The notes: generated by a model from the letters alone, not told the origin. Counted from the first letter of the stretch, positions 10,545-21,044 are shown. The stretch is DNA of 64,000 bases from Ailurus styani (GCA_002007465.1 LNAC01000108.1:3240306-3304305); one strand, 5' to 3'. Numbers and translations are program-made.

Positions 10545-10700
10545 AGCATGGTGGGAAGGGGACACAGGGAAGAATGAGAGGGCGGAAAGGGACAGAGGGG
10601 AGGGGAAAGGAGAGAGGAGGGAGAGACAAACAGGAGTTCAAGAAAGTCACAGAGACTGAGAAAAGCAACAGGGAGAAACAGATCAACAGAAAGAGATTCT
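10545..10700 (+). repeat. Polypurine (GA-rich) tract
   Basis: About 150 bp are almost entirely purine on the plus strand, with runs of GGAGA, GAAAG and GGGA. The opposite-strand frames encode Ser/Leu/Pro-rich junk. It is a potential non-B (triplex-forming) tract. Confidence 0.55.
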
Positions 10701-10709
10701 GACCTGGTC

Positions 10710-11415
10710 ACCAGGCACTTCTAACAAAATCACCCTCTTCTCTTACTGGTGGACTTGGGTCTTTCTCGGTGCATGCTGGGATGTTGCCCACACCACGTGG
10801 CCCTGGAGTGGGCCTCAGAAAGGTGGCCGGGGTCGGGGGGTCCAGCCCAGGACCCTCCCATCTCCCCTCCATGGGCCCAGGGCTGGCTGCGGTCTTGACA
10901 CCCTCAGCTCGAGCCTTCAGGGAGCTTTGTCAGGGATCGGAAATCAGCTTTGCAGGGGAAATTTTGCAAATTCCCAGCAGCCTCTGGCCCCACCTCGCGT
11001 GGGCGGTCTTCAGCCTTTTTTTAGAAGCCGTATCCCCAGGTCCCCCTTCTTTTGGCCCTTGGTGCCAGCTGGGACCCCGTAAGTTCCCTCCTCCCGTCCC
11101 TGTGAGGCTGCCCGGGCTGAGAGTGGGAGCCCGCGATTAGCAGCCTGATCTCTCCTCCTTCCCAGCCCAACTGCCAGGAAGCTCCAAGGCAGGTTCTGAT
11201 CTGACCCAACCCGCTCTGCAGGGCTCCCAGGCCCCTCCCCCTTTGCCCTTGGCCTGGCGGACCCCTCCCCAGCCCTGGCCAGGGCTGAGGAGCCTTGTCA
11301 AGAGCCCTGAGCAGTCCCAGGCACCCAGCAAGGGCTCGTGTCAGGAGCTGCGTGTCCTGTTTTGTCCCCGCAGCATGCAACCGCCCCAGGACAGAGGGGC
11401 CTTGGCAACCTCCAG
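10710..11415. other. GC-rich unique sequence, no feature recognised
   Basis: I see no repeat, RNA gene or convincing exon. Frames on opposite strands (10769-11140 plus and 11021-11512 minus) overlap and have no known family features. Confidence 0.5.
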
Positions 11416-11417
11416 GC

Positions 11418-11580
11418 TGGTTATCTGATTTGGGGGCTGATGGGGTTTCTAATGGAAAACAATATGGTAATTTCAGAATGTTCCTGATTAGATGAAAATG
11501 ATATTGCATCAAAGTTACTTCCTTAATTTATTCAGAAAATAACAAGAGAGGATTCTCTCCTAAGATCCTTAATTAAACCA
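11418..11580. promoter_or_regulatory. A/T-rich candidate conserved block
   Basis: A sharp switch from GC-rich to A/T-rich sequence occurs here, with TTATCTGATT (GATA-type), CTAATGGAAAACAATATGG, CTGATTAGATG, CCTTAATTTATTC and CCTTAATTAAACC (homeodomain cores). No repeat family is recognised. Enhancer status is inference. Confidence 0.35.
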
Positions 11581-12484
11581 GAGCTTCCCCTGCACAGGCA
11601 AAGCAGGCGCTGAGCTCCAGGTGTGGGGGACAAAGGCTGCCCACGGACAGGTCTCCCAGGGGCTGTCCCTGAGCTGCAGGGTCTGGGCAGTTCTTCACCC
11701 AGGGAGGCTGCCCGATCCGCCTGAGGGGTGGCATTGGCAGCAAGGGCATGGTGGAGGCGCCTTCCCCTGCAAAGAATAGTGGGGTGGCCAGCCTAGAATG
11801 ATTCCAGTCCCCTCCTGTCTTCCCTGACTTTACCCTACGAGTCCTCAGTGACCCAAAGCCACAGAGACTCAGCAAGCAGGGTGGCAGAGCTGCGAGCCCA
11901 GGGCATCTTTAAGACACAGAACAGCTGGAGTGAGCAGGGAAGATGCTGGTAGGTCCAGTTACGATCCGTACTGGCATTGGCATGGGACAATTGGCACACC
12001 CAAGTGGCTTAGCCGAGGATGGTTGGATCTGAGAGGGAGAGCAGGTAACAAGAGAAACAACAAAGGATGGTGGACAGTCTGCACGTTAGTAATTGGGAGA
12101 GGAAGCTGTGGCTACCCTTAGGTCTGAGCAAGAGAAGAGAAGGAGGGACAGAGAGAGGGACCACTTGACAGAGCCGTGGCCAGGGACCATCACAGTCAGG
12201 GCCGGGAAGCCATGAGACCAGAGAGAAACAGATACATTTCCTATCTCTCTCTTTTCCTGCCCTCCCATCTCCTGCTGGTGCTGAATTTTAGCTGGCCTGG
12301 ACTGGAAGCTAGTGGGTGGGGATCCTGGGTGACGCCCTTCATGTTGGAGAGGCTCCTGGGGCGCAGAGCAGGGCAGAAGATGGATCCGGGGACCAGGAGC
12401 AAATGGGGAATGGCTAGTGCAGCCCCCAAGGTGACGGTAAACAACCTTTCATGGTCTGGTGCTTCAGAATTCTCTAGCACATTC

Positions 12485-12620
12485 TTATTCATTTTCCTTG
12501 TCACTTGACACAACAGACATAGTACAGATTCTTGTCTCCAGGAGAAAAGAGGCTCAGAGAGATCGAGTGATGTCCTGGAAATCACACAGTAGGGAGGTTA
12601 TGGTTTGAACTCAGCTCTGC
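12485..12620 (-). repeat. MIR fragment, antisense
   Basis: The phrases 'gagaaaagaggctcagagagatcgagtgatgtcctggaaatcacacagtagggaggttatggtttgaactcagctctgc' are the reverse complement of the MIR core (tgacctt..ctctgagcctc). Confidence 0.65.
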
Positions 12621-12639
12621 TCCACTCCAAGTCCTCCCC

Positions 12640-13270
12640 TCTATGCCCCAACATAGAGGCTTAGATGCATAAAAGTGAGCCTTAGCTGGGTGTAATGAAA
12701 GGTTCCTGGTGTGAAAGGTCCTGTCTAGAAGCTTCTGTGAAGTCACGAGAGAAGTCCTGTCTACCACTCATGAATGAAGAGCTCCAGCGCCCTCAACACT
12801 TTGTAGTGCAGCCCACAGCGAACTGCCCAGGAAACAGACATTTCTAATTCTGGTGGGACCTCCTGCCGCGGTCCTGTCTGACGTGGAGGACTGGCTGGGA
12901 CATGCTGGAGCAGGAGCTGAAAAAGGAGGCAGCACTGCAGAATTGGGATCATTCTGGAAGGAACTTCCCACCCCCCTGGGGACCATCCACCTCCGCCCAC
13001 GAGCCTGCTGACCACGCTGCCCCAGCCTCACTCCCCCGTCCACCAGCAGCAGCACCCTAGACGCTGAGCTGCGCAGCTGGCCGGGTTCTGGCTGGTGATG
13101 TGCTGTGCCTAATTCTCTGGGTCACAGTGGGAGCCTGGGCAGGGTTCTCGGGGAGCTCCTGACTTTGGATTCGGATGTGGCAAGGTGTAGAGAGGTGGAG
13201 AGGGCCTGAGGCTGGGGTTGCAGAGGACCTCCATGTGCAAGACGAATTCTGAGGGTGGGGAAGGTGGTGT
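12640..13270. other. Unique sequence, no feature recognised
   Basis: I see nothing I can assign. Open frames on the minus strand (12761-13055) overlap each other and have no family features. From 13270 to 13420 the sequence becomes TG/GA-rich low complexity. Confidence 0.45.
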
Positions 13271-13484
13271 GTGAACATGTGGGTGCTTCCTCACCTGCGT
13301 GTGTGTGCATGTGGCCGTGTGCATCTGCATACATGAATGGGTACACACCTGTGTGAGGATGGGCACATGAGAGATGGAGAGAGGGAGAGAGAATGTGTTC
13401 GGGTCATCAGAGATCAAAGTCAAAGGAAGTGGGGCTCGGACGGGCCATGTGAGGTGATGGTGATGATGACGATGGGAATGATAA

Positions 13485-13705
13485 TATTAATGACGGCTCA
13501 CACTTACGTAACGCTTACTATATGCGAAGCCTATTCCAAGCCCTTTATATAGATGACCTATTTTAGTCTTCACAACCGATTTAGGAGTTAAGTATTATTA
13601 TCCCCCCATTTTACAGATGGGGAAACTGAGGCACAGTTTTTTTTTTAAATGATATGCCCAAATACTAAGGCTGGGAATTGCACTCAAATCTTAACCCCTG
13701 AGAAC
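13485..13705 (-). repeat. MIR element, antisense
   Basis: A clear reverse-complement MIR: 'acgcttactatatgcgaagcctattccaagccctttatat', 'cacaaccgatttaggagttaagtattattatccccccattttacagatggggaaactgaggcacag', then 'gctgggaattgcactcaaatc'. A T9-A3 insertion interrupts it near 13640. Confidence 0.85.
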
Positions 13706-13964
13706 CACTGCCTGCTGGACTTGGAGGGTGTGGCCTCTGATTCACGTGGGGGAGTTTCTGGACCACTATTTCGATTCTCTATCACTGTGTCATGTTCTTC
13801 ATTCTCAGCAGGACTTTTTTGGGGGTTGGGGAATATGAAGTTGACCCTATGAAGCCTGAGTATCAGGCAGGTGGTCATAACTGAGCCAAAGCAGGGAGGT
13901 GTCAAAGGAGCTTGGTTTTGGGGGGGGGCGGTTACTCTGCATGGTTGGTTTAGCGGGTGCACAG

Positions 13965-14335
13965 GGTTGAGGCGGAGAGGTGATTAGGGTGGCCTGTGAA
14001 GGGTCTTTGCAGGCCAGGCTAAGGTGTAAGACCTCCAGCTTACAGCGTGGGTGGTGGGAGCCCTCAAGTAGGATGTTACATAGGAGGGCGGCCGCGTAGA
14101 GCAGAGAGAGACTGGAGCCAGGCAGCCCCGTGAGCTGAGGCGGGGGCGACCATCCAGGTGAAAGGGTGGTGAGGTCTAGGCCGGGGTAGGGTGGGAAAGG
14201 GGGAGCCGAGAGGATGCACTTTGGGAGGTGGAAGCCATCATATCTGGTGGTAGCCTCGATATCTGCGGATGTGAGGGAGTTGCTGAGAATCGGCTCCTAG
14301 GTTTGCAGGCATTTGGGAGTGGGGACAGCATGGGA
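13965..14335 (+). repeat. Ancient mammalian interspersed repeat, family unresolved
   Basis: The order 'tttgcaggccaggctaaggtgtaagac', 'agactggagccaggcag', 'ggggcgaccatccaggtgaaagggtggtg', 'gctcctaggtttgcaggcatttggg' follows a known old repeat whose other pieces occur at 35600-35890, 41960-42060 and 63290-63480. I recognise the consensus wording but not the family name with certainty. Confidence 0.4.
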
Positions 14336-14669
14336 GGAGAGGAGCTCCTGCCACACCCCGGGGTCCCTCTGGAGGGCAGGGATGCCTGTGGCCTAGGGGG
14401 CTGCACCAAGGTGCCCGTGAGGAGTGACCAGGGCATCGCTGGGCCCTGGAGAGATACAGATTGGCCCTGTTTTCCCTCCTGATGGGCACTCTGGGGTGGG
14501 GAGGCCAGAGGTCAGAGGCGTGGCCAGCGGACACATCAGGAAATGGGGAGTATTGATTTCGCCTCAAATACTTCTCATTGTCTTTAGGTGTCCCCGTTTC
14601 TAAACACGTCACATGGGAGTGTACAAGAACTAGAGCTGAGCATGATTCATTCTTGAGTCTCAAGGGCTC

Positions 14670-14880
14670 GAGGACTGGGGTACAGTGATTAGAGCTCTCC
14701 TTCTGTGGTCATTCGGGGGTTCAAGTTCCAGATGTGACCACTCTGTAGCTGTGTGTTCATGGGCAAATCACTCCACCTCTCTGAGCCATAGTTTCCTCTT
14801 CGGGATGATGACGACACATATCTCATGGGCTTGTTGTAAAGATCGCAGTAGTTAAGCCGCACATGGGAGCCCTGGTTATG
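14670..14880 (+). repeat. MIR element
   Basis: The wording 'ggtacagtgattagagctctccttctgtggtcattcgggggttcaagttccagatgtgaccactctgtagctgtgtg...caaatcactccacctctctgagcc...cttgttgtaaagatcgcagtagttaa' follows the MIR consensus from the tRNA-like head to the 3' part. It is nearly full length. Confidence 0.85.
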
Positions 14881-14884
14881 ATTG

Positions 14885-15500
14885 CCCAGATCTAGGCAGG
14901 ATGACCTGGAGCAAGGCTGTTTTGGCATTTCTTGTAGGACCCCTTTCCCCCTTATTTCCACCTTCCCCCCCAGGGAGGGGACACAGCCTTCTCTGGGGAT
15001 TGGGAGGGGGGACAAGAAAGGGGAGGTCTTCCTGGCCAGGGAGGGATGCCCATGAGCCTTTCCTGCTTGACTTTACCCTTTCCCTTCCGGGTGTCCCAGG
15101 CCCCACCTCTCTCCTGCAGTCCTGGGACAGAGGCTGAAACTCAGGTGCCCATCACCCCACCTAGACTTGGCCTTCCGCCATAGGGTCTGGACCTGCCATT
15201 CCTCGGTCCACCTTCTCCTGCCGCAGCGCAGCATCTCCGCCCCCAGGGGTCCCTGTGCCTACAGGCCCCCATCCCCATGCTCTCTCAGATGTCCCAGAGG
15301 GGTTCTGGGGACCCGGCCCCGGGTTGCCGCAGAGCCCCCCACCCCCAGCCTGGCTCCCAAAGAAAGCGTCAGGAAAAGATGGCCGCCTCCCTTCTCCTCG
15401 CCTCTGCACCCCCAGCTCCCCCAACCGGGCGCTGGGGCCTGAGCCCCCGGCTGAGCTCAGCTCTTACCCCAACCCCAACCCCAACTCCGAGAGTTTGCTG
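14885..15500. other. GC-rich unique sequence, no feature recognised
   Basis: The sequence is pyrimidine-rich and GC-rich with overlapping open frames on both strands (15161-15516) and no domain I know. The short tandem CCCCAAC repeat at 15468-15485 is microsatellite-like. Confidence 0.45.
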
Positions 15501-15509
15501 GCAGCCGCG

Positions 15510-15685
15510 TAGATGACTTTGGTGTAGTTTCTGTGGTTTAATAAGCTACAAAAACGGCATTATTTTAAGCCAATCTGGATATAGCACAAAAACTCTCACC
15601 CCGTCTGTTCTGTGAAACTCAGATACCCTGACGAGAACACAGCTCACAACCAACTAATACAATATTCCACCGGGCTCGCTGTCAG
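15510..15685. promoter_or_regulatory. Candidate conserved non-coding block
   Basis: This A/T-rich, non-repetitive block carries GTAGTTTCTGTGGTTTAATAAGC (RUNX-like TGTGGTTT), GGCATTATTTTAAGCC, CTGTGAAACTCAGATACCC and AACCAACTAATACAATATT. It sits directly before a CpG-rich patch and an assembly gap. It looks like constrained regulatory DNA, judged by eye. Confidence 0.4.
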
Positions 15686-15766
15686 CGGGCCCCACGCGGG
15701 AGCCGGCTCCCCGAGGACTGCCCAGGCGCGCTCCCCGAGGCCGGGAGGGAGGCGGCGGCCCCGGCT

Positions 15767-15788
15767 GGGGGGGGGGGGGGGGGGGGGG
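15767..15788. repeat. Homopolymer G22
   Basis: A run of 22 guanines sits in CpG-rich DNA about 110 bp before the assembly gap. It can form G-quadruplex structure and is likely linked to the sequencing drop-out nearby. Its length should not be trusted. Confidence 0.9.
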
Positions 15789-15896
15789 CGTCCAGCCGAT
15801 AGAAATCAAATGCAAGGCAACAGGAAGTGAGAGCAGAGTTCGTTGAAGGAGGAGAGAGGGTGTAGATACAGAGTGTCCAGGAGACTCGGAAAGGAA

Positions 15897-16018
15897 NNNN
15901 NNNNNNNNNNNNNNNNNNNNNNNNNNNNNNNNNNNNNNNNNNNNNNNNNNNNNNNNNNNNNNNNNNNNNNNNNNNNNNNNNNNNNNNNNNNNNNNNNNNN
16001 NNNNNNNNNNNNNNNNNN
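15897..16018. other. Assembly gap (122 N)
   Basis: Unresolved bases lie between two candidate regulatory blocks in GC-rich sequence. Any frame translated across it is meaningless. Confidence 1.
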
Positions 16019-16084
16019 CCCCTCCCCGAGGAGCTGGGCCGGCCGCAGCCCCCACGGCGGGGACGGGAGAGGAGAGGAGTGTTT

Positions 16085-16275
16085 CTGGCCTGCTGACAGT
16101 AGTTTTACTCCCACCACGACATATGTCTGATTCCGAAGCAGGGAAGTGTGTCCAACACACCCAATGCAAAGACAGGTTGTTGAATATTTTTTCTCTCATC
16201 ACTAAAAAGGATTCCCTGCTGGGTGCAATCAAGATCCATAAACTCACGGCTCGAGTCGGTGTGAAAGCAGCGCTC
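16085..16275. promoter_or_regulatory. Candidate conserved block, duplicate copy A
   Basis: Positions 16165-16265 are about 93% identical (7 mismatches and one 4-bp gap by hand alignment) to 17851-17955. The shared core includes TGCAAAGACAGGTTGT, TCTCTCATCACTAA and AATCAAGATCCATAAACTC. It is not a repeat family I know. The unshared left flank (16090-16160) carries ACCACGACATATGTCTG with an E-box CATATG. Function as a regulatory element is inference. Confidence 0.5.
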
Positions 16276-16640
16276 CAGCCCAGACTCCCTCGCTGGCGCT
16301 AAATGCAGGCTCCGGGCGGAGATGCACAGACATCCGCTCCACTCTGGCCTTGCGACCGCCAGTTCCCGGCACATTAGGCTGCGCGCTTATTTTGGGCTAC
16401 GCTTCAGTGGATTAACTTTCAGTGTAAAGTTTCGGAGCTTGGGCACCGTCTCCGTGGCGCTGCCCCCTCCTCCTTCGGTGGGTACCACGGTTTACAGAAC
16501 CCGAGGCGAGGGGCTGGCTGACGGGGGTCCTCGGCAGCCTGGGGATGCAGCCCCCGGGAGAGGGAGGAGGGTGGGCGCTGGCCCCACTGGGGCTCCTGCG
16601 GCGGGGGAGAGCCCAGACTGCTGACCCGGGGCGCCTTGGG
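16240..16640. other. CpG-rich segment
   Basis: This segment is GC-rich with frequent CpG (for example around 16250-16290, 16310-16320, 16490-16535 and 16590-16640), broken by an A/T-richer stretch at 16375-16440 (GCGCTTATTTTGGGCTACGC, TGGATTAACTTTCAGTG) that could be constrained. With the CpG-rich bases before the gap it may form one disrupted CpG island. No transcript evidence is visible. Confidence 0.4.
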
Positions 16641-16644
16641 GCCC

Positions 16645-17755
16645 ACCAGATGCCCAGTGCCTAACGTTCCCAGCAGACACTGAACTGGGAGGCTTCGAAG
16701 ATCTGTTAGTTTCCTTGAAGGGCTGGTCCTGGTGAGAGCCTCCCCTCTTGGGGTTGCGGCCAGTGTGCCATCCACCCACCCTTCGCAGGGGGCGCTCTGT
16801 CCCCCCAGAGAGGATCCCAGGTGGTGTCTTGGAGGTTCCAGTCCTGTCTTTTATGTTTCCTTCTGAGCGGGCCCCCTCCATCCCTCCAGCAAGCTGAAGG
16901 AGGCAGAGGGAAGTGGTGGGGGTCTTCAGTGGACCATAGGGGAGCTTGCTGGGAGTTGAGGTGCGGGAGAATGGAGGAAAGGGCACAGCATCAGCCCCCA
17001 GACTCCCTTCTGATGGCTTGAGAAGGAAGACCTCCCTGTTCTTGCAGACGCTGAGGGATCCCCTACCCTCACCCCCCACGGCCAATCCCCTGGGAGGTGC
17101 TTTCAGATCCAATGATTTAAAATTCTAGTTCCCATGAATTCTTAAGAAGCGAAAGCACGAAAGCCCCCCTCTCTTCCCCTGGTATCCCAGTTTTCTGGGG
17201 GCCTATGATGCATCACTGAAAACCAGAATGAACTTCAGAAATAGCATGCTGAGGGAAGGACGGCTTAGCCAGCACGAGGAAGCCGGACAGGGTGTGGAAT
17301 CTCTCATGCGCTTCCTCATTACTTCAGAACGTATAATCCAGGCTGACTATGTGCAAGGCACTGGCCCTGGGCTGTGGGAGACCCAGGAGGTCTCCGCCCA
17401 GGGAGGGAGAGCAGATACAGAGCCATTCTTCCCTTTGTCCATGGCTTAGCTGGGACCTTGGGCCAGGCACTGTGTTTGGGCACTGAGTGTGTGCAGCGGG
17501 TGCAGTCTGAGTACAAAGCAGAATGTGAGGACCCCGTGCAGGAGAGAAGGGGGCCCCGGGAGAGGCAGCGCTGCCCTGGTCCCCTCTCAAGCAGCTTGGA
17601 GCCCCGAGAGCCGCCAGGTCCACATCCTTTGAAGATTTCCACCTGCCTCTGGAGGCCCACAGGGGTCATTTTGCCTCCAAGCTACACGGAGGCAAAAACA
17701 AATGATGGGAAAGAGGAAATGTTGAGGCGGTTTTGGGGAACCCTGGATTAAAAAA
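16645..17755. other. Unique sequence between the duplicated blocks, no gene recognised
   Basis: I find no repeat or exon I can support. Long frames on both strands (16492-17112 minus, 17374-17751 plus) overlap and have no family features. 17330-17480 has old-repeat-like wording ('gactatgtgcaaggcactggccctgggctgtgggag') that resembles a MIR or similar fragment. Confidence 0.4.
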
Positions 17756-17838
17756 AAAACTCATCTCCTCTCTCATATTTCATAAATCTCTCTCTCTCAA
17801 CCCCTCCCCCACTCCCTCCCGCTCTCCCTCACTCCAAG
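17756..17838. repeat. CT-rich low-complexity tract
   Basis: The tract holds CTCTCTCTCTC and CCCTCCCCCACTCCC phrases directly before copy B of the duplicated block. It is simple sequence only. Confidence 0.6.
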
Positions 17839-17844
17839 AGATCA

Positions 17845-17960
17845 GCACATTGCAAAGACAGGTTGTAGAATATTTTCTCTCTCATCACTAAGAAGGCCTC
17901 CCTGCTGGGTGTAATCAAGATCCATAAACTCGCCCACGGCTTGAGTCGGTGTGAATCGAG
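17845..17960. promoter_or_regulatory. Candidate conserved block, duplicate copy B
   Basis: This is the second copy of the block at 16165-16265, same orientation, 1.69 kb downstream. Differences include a 4-bp insertion (GCCC) before ACGGC and a CpG-to-TpG change in CGGC(T/C)GAGTCGG. The upstream and downstream flanks are unrelated to those of copy A, so the duplication is confined to about 100 bp. It is in no recognised repeat family. Confidence 0.5.
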
Positions 17961-17964
17961 CCCC

Positions 17965-19480
17965 GCTCCTCTAGCCTTGATTCAGACACGCTCAGGCCGG
18001 CTGACAGCGGCCAGACTGCTCCCCCAGACGCACCCCATCCCAGAGGGCCTGCGGCGAGCGGGTTGGGCTCCTGGGGTCGTCACCACCAGCTCTAGGCTCT
18101 GTTCTGGCATGGAATTCAGGGCCCTTCTCCTGAAAGGTCAAGAAGGGGAGTGATCAATGCCTGCAGATGAGGAGTCAGGCTGTTGGCAAGTGCCACGGGC
18201 ACTCCTTGGCCTTCACCCCATGTCCCCAGGTCCCCAGGGAGAGGGATGGGGAGGCAGGGTGACCTCTTGGGCCTAGCCGTTATTTCCAAGGGGCCCCCTG
18301 ACTAGATGGAGGGGCTTCTGTCTGGTTTTCAGAATTGTCCCTTTTGCGTGGAAGAGGGCAGGGACCTGGTGTTGCTCCAAAGGTCTGGGAACAAATGGGG
18401 GTTTGGAGGGACCAGAAGGAGAGAGGAGAGTGAAGGAAAAGCACCAGGGAACCTGGGCTTCAGACTGCTTGACAGCTAAATGCGCCGTCCCATTCTTTGT
18501 CTGAAAATCCATTAGCTGGATTGGAACAGTCCTCGGATGCAAAGCTGGGGCGGACCCCTTCCCACCTTTCCTTGACTTTCTATCTCTGCCATAACTCTTT
18601 CCAGGGTCACTGCCACTGCCGGAATAATGCCTGGGCCGGGTCACCCCTCCTCCCTGACCTCCCTGTGTCCACTGTGACCTTTCCAAGACATGAATGTGAC
18701 CATAACATTCCCCTCGCTCCCCACAAGGTGATTCCATGCGGCCCTACTTTCCCCAGAAATGAGCTATGGTACATTATCAAGAGCCAGCCCCAATATTCCC
18801 TCCAAACACCCCCTCCCCCGCCCGAAGCCCCCTATCGGCGATCCTTCTGGACTCCAGAGCTGTTTCCTAAGCTGCTTTGTACTTTCTCTCTTCCAGGCCT
18901 GTGCATCCACCACTCCCCAGCTAGGCATGCCCTTCCTCCTCCTCTTAGTGACCTCCCTGCCCTTCCAGGCTCCGCAGAAATGTCTTTTGACATTTGACCC
19001 ACCCCCCCGGGGAGAGGTGGTCCCTGCTCCCTGGGCAGTTTGTGCCATTCAGCCCATCTGTGCGGTGGCTGTCCCCATCAGTGTCCTCCTCCCCACTGCG
19101 CGTGCGCTTCTCCTCTGGGGCTGAGTCTCATGCAGCTCCGTGTGCCCAGGGCCCAGCACCTCGTTCGTTGGGATGAACAACAGCAGAAGTTTCATGGCCA
19201 AGTTCAACACTGCTGTCTGTAGCTGCATTCCTGTGTCCCTGTGTGCGTGTGCGCCCGTGTGCGTGAGCGCGTGTGCGCGTGTGGGCACATCTTCTCTTGC
19301 CTCCTATACTTCCCGTCCGCCTCCTCCTGCCTCTCCTTCCCCCGTCCCCCCTCCCAACCAGAGAGGGAGCTCCTTGAGGGGAGGACGGAGTCTTGTTCGT
19401 CTCTGAAGCACAGAGGGAAAAACGGGCCCTAGCAGAACGTGGTGCCAGTGGCTTTGAATTTTGCTACAGTGGAGGAGGGC
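17965..19480. other. Unique sequence, no gene recognised
   Basis: No exon or RNA gene is supported. Around 18480-18980 the pyrimidine-rich wording ('tgtactttctctcttccaggcctgtgcatcc', 'gacctccctgcccttcc') may be an eroded L2 fragment. At 19225-19285 there is a TG/CG-rich microsatellite-like stretch. Confidence 0.4.
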
Positions 19481-19499
19481 GGGCTCAGCCTGGGTTGCA

Positions 19500-19780
19500 G
19501 CGGTGGCTTGCCGGGGGGGGGGAGGACCGCTGGGCGGGGCTTACACGCTCAGCCGCCGCTGGAAGGGGCGTGGCCTTCCCATTCCAGCTCCGAGGGGCTG
19601 CCCAGCCGGGCCCTGCAGGCGCTGCCCCCGTGCGGGGTTCGGGCGGCGCCGACCCAGCCGGGCCTCCTCCTGGCCTCTGCGGGGAGATCAGGAGCAGAAG
19701 CTCAGCGGAGAGAGGGCTTCCTCCCACGCAGCGCGCACTCCCGCCCTCCCGCCTTCGCCGAGGCCACGGAGATATGGCCC
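19500..19780. promoter_or_regulatory. Small CpG island
   Basis: The segment is GC-rich with dense CpG: GGGCGGGGC (Sp1-type) near 19533, GGGGCGTGG (KLF-type) near 19565, and many CGs through GGGTTCGGGCGGCGCCGACC. It lies directly before a probable regulatory block. Such islands often mark promoters of genes or lncRNAs, but no first exon or splice signal stands out, and direction cannot be told. Confidence 0.5.
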
Positions 19781-19784
19781 ACCA

Positions 19785-20105
19785 GCTTCAGGGCTCTCAT
19801 AACTCTTTCAAGACAATCACTTTATTTATATGAGTTTGTTTTAAAAAACCCACAGACGACCCACCGTGGGGACCTCTCCTGCCGCCTCGGCTTGCTTCTC
19901 CCCGATCCTCCGGGTCCATAACTCTTAGTCTTTTGATTCTCCCAGTCCACCAACTATAAAAATCTTATTTCTATAAGGTCTTTTATGGTTACCAAGATAG
20001 TCAATAGTGTCATTTTCATTCATATCATTCTGCGGGGAAGTTAGAGGAAACGAACCAGACAGAGGAGGGCTATAAATAAGGCTCAGCGACACAGGGCCCC
20101 AAGCG
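19785..20105. promoter_or_regulatory. Candidate enhancer/promoter block with MEF2- and CArG-like sites
   Basis: This A/T-rich, non-repetitive block follows the CpG island. Visible sites are ACTATAAAAATC near 19953, TTTCTATAAGGTC and CTTTTATGGTTACC (CArG-like) near 19970-19995, ATTTTCATTCATATCATTC, and CTATAAATAA at 20070-20079, an exact match to the MEF2 consensus that could also act as a TATA element. Regulatory function is inferred. Confidence 0.45.
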
Positions 20106-20134
20106 GATCCCGCTGCGTTCTTTTAAAACGACTC

Positions 20135-20300
20135 ATGCACAGAACACACACGCACGCACGCACACACAGTATACACACGTGCACACACGTATGCCCACTC
20201 ATGCACAGACAGGTGTTCCCTTGCACACAGATGCCTCTATGCATGGTGCTTGCTCTCACTCCCTCTCTCTCTCTCTCACACACACGTGCATGTATGTGCT
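20135..20300. repeat. CA/CG-rich imperfect microsatellite
   Basis: CACGCACG and CACACA phrases are interrupted by unique words, followed by CTCTCTCTCT and CACACACACG. His/Thr- and Cys/Val-rich frames on both strands come from this simple sequence. Confidence 0.75.
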
Positions 20301-20309
20301 TACACATTT

Positions 20310-21035
20310 GGCAGCCTTAGAAAAAAAGCTCTTTTAGAATTTGCCTGACTTAGAAGGGCCAAGAGCAGGCAGCAAGCAGCACTTGCTGTGGCGAGATGGG
20401 GGGACTGAGGCAGGCCAGCCCAGAGAACACATTCCAAAGCCATGAATTGCAGGATTGGGCACGCAGCCACTCATGAGCTCATGGGAGGGAGCTTTCGAAT
20501 TTCCACCAACGCAGGCGTCTGTGTGCCCAGCGGAGGGCCGGGGCAGCCCCTCAGCCAGCCCTGTGAGTGCCCGGGCAGCTCTAGGGGCTCTCTCTGACCA
20601 TCCGGTGGTGTGGTCTACGGACGCAAAGCCTCGTTCCTGGAGGGCAGCCAGCCAGCTTCGTGATTCTGATTTGTGCCCAGATGCCACCTACTTGAACACC
20701 TGTCCACAGCGCTACTGCCCACGACTTTGCCCTTAGGGCTGGACCCCAGAGGAAGAGCCAGGGCTTGACATGGGAGCAGAAAGCAGGAAGTCTTGGGCAG
20801 AGGGAAACTTGGCACGTTTGTGTGCTGGGGTGACGGGGGATAGCCCAGACCAGAGCTGGCAAAGATGGAGGGGGGCAGGCCCAGGTCTGGGCAGGGGGGA
20901 CTGCCAACCTTCCTCAGGTTGTGCAGTCAGGGCTCTGTCTCTACCCCTTGGGAGCAGGTGGGGGAAGGAAGGGGCTGCATGGCTGGTGCAGAGAGCCATC
21001 CTCTCCTTGGAGAACTCAGGGCTCATTGGCCAGGG
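20310..21035. other. Unique sequence, no feature recognised
   Basis: I see no repeat, RNA or convincing exon. Overlapping frames on both strands lack known domains. Confidence 0.45.
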
Positions 21036-21044
21036 GTACAAAGA

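Noticed and set aside
11021..11512. Minus-strand frame of 163 codons
   Set aside because: It spans GC-rich sequence and an A/T-rich candidate regulatory block, with no domain, and overlaps plus-strand frames.
15654..16247. Minus-strand frame of 197 codons across the gap
   Set aside because: It contains 41 unknown residues from the N run, so the length is an artefact. The flanks have no domain features.
20083..20307. Cys-rich minus-strand frame that could look like a small secreted peptide
   Set aside because: It translates the CA-rich microsatellite. No signal peptide with a plausible mature domain.
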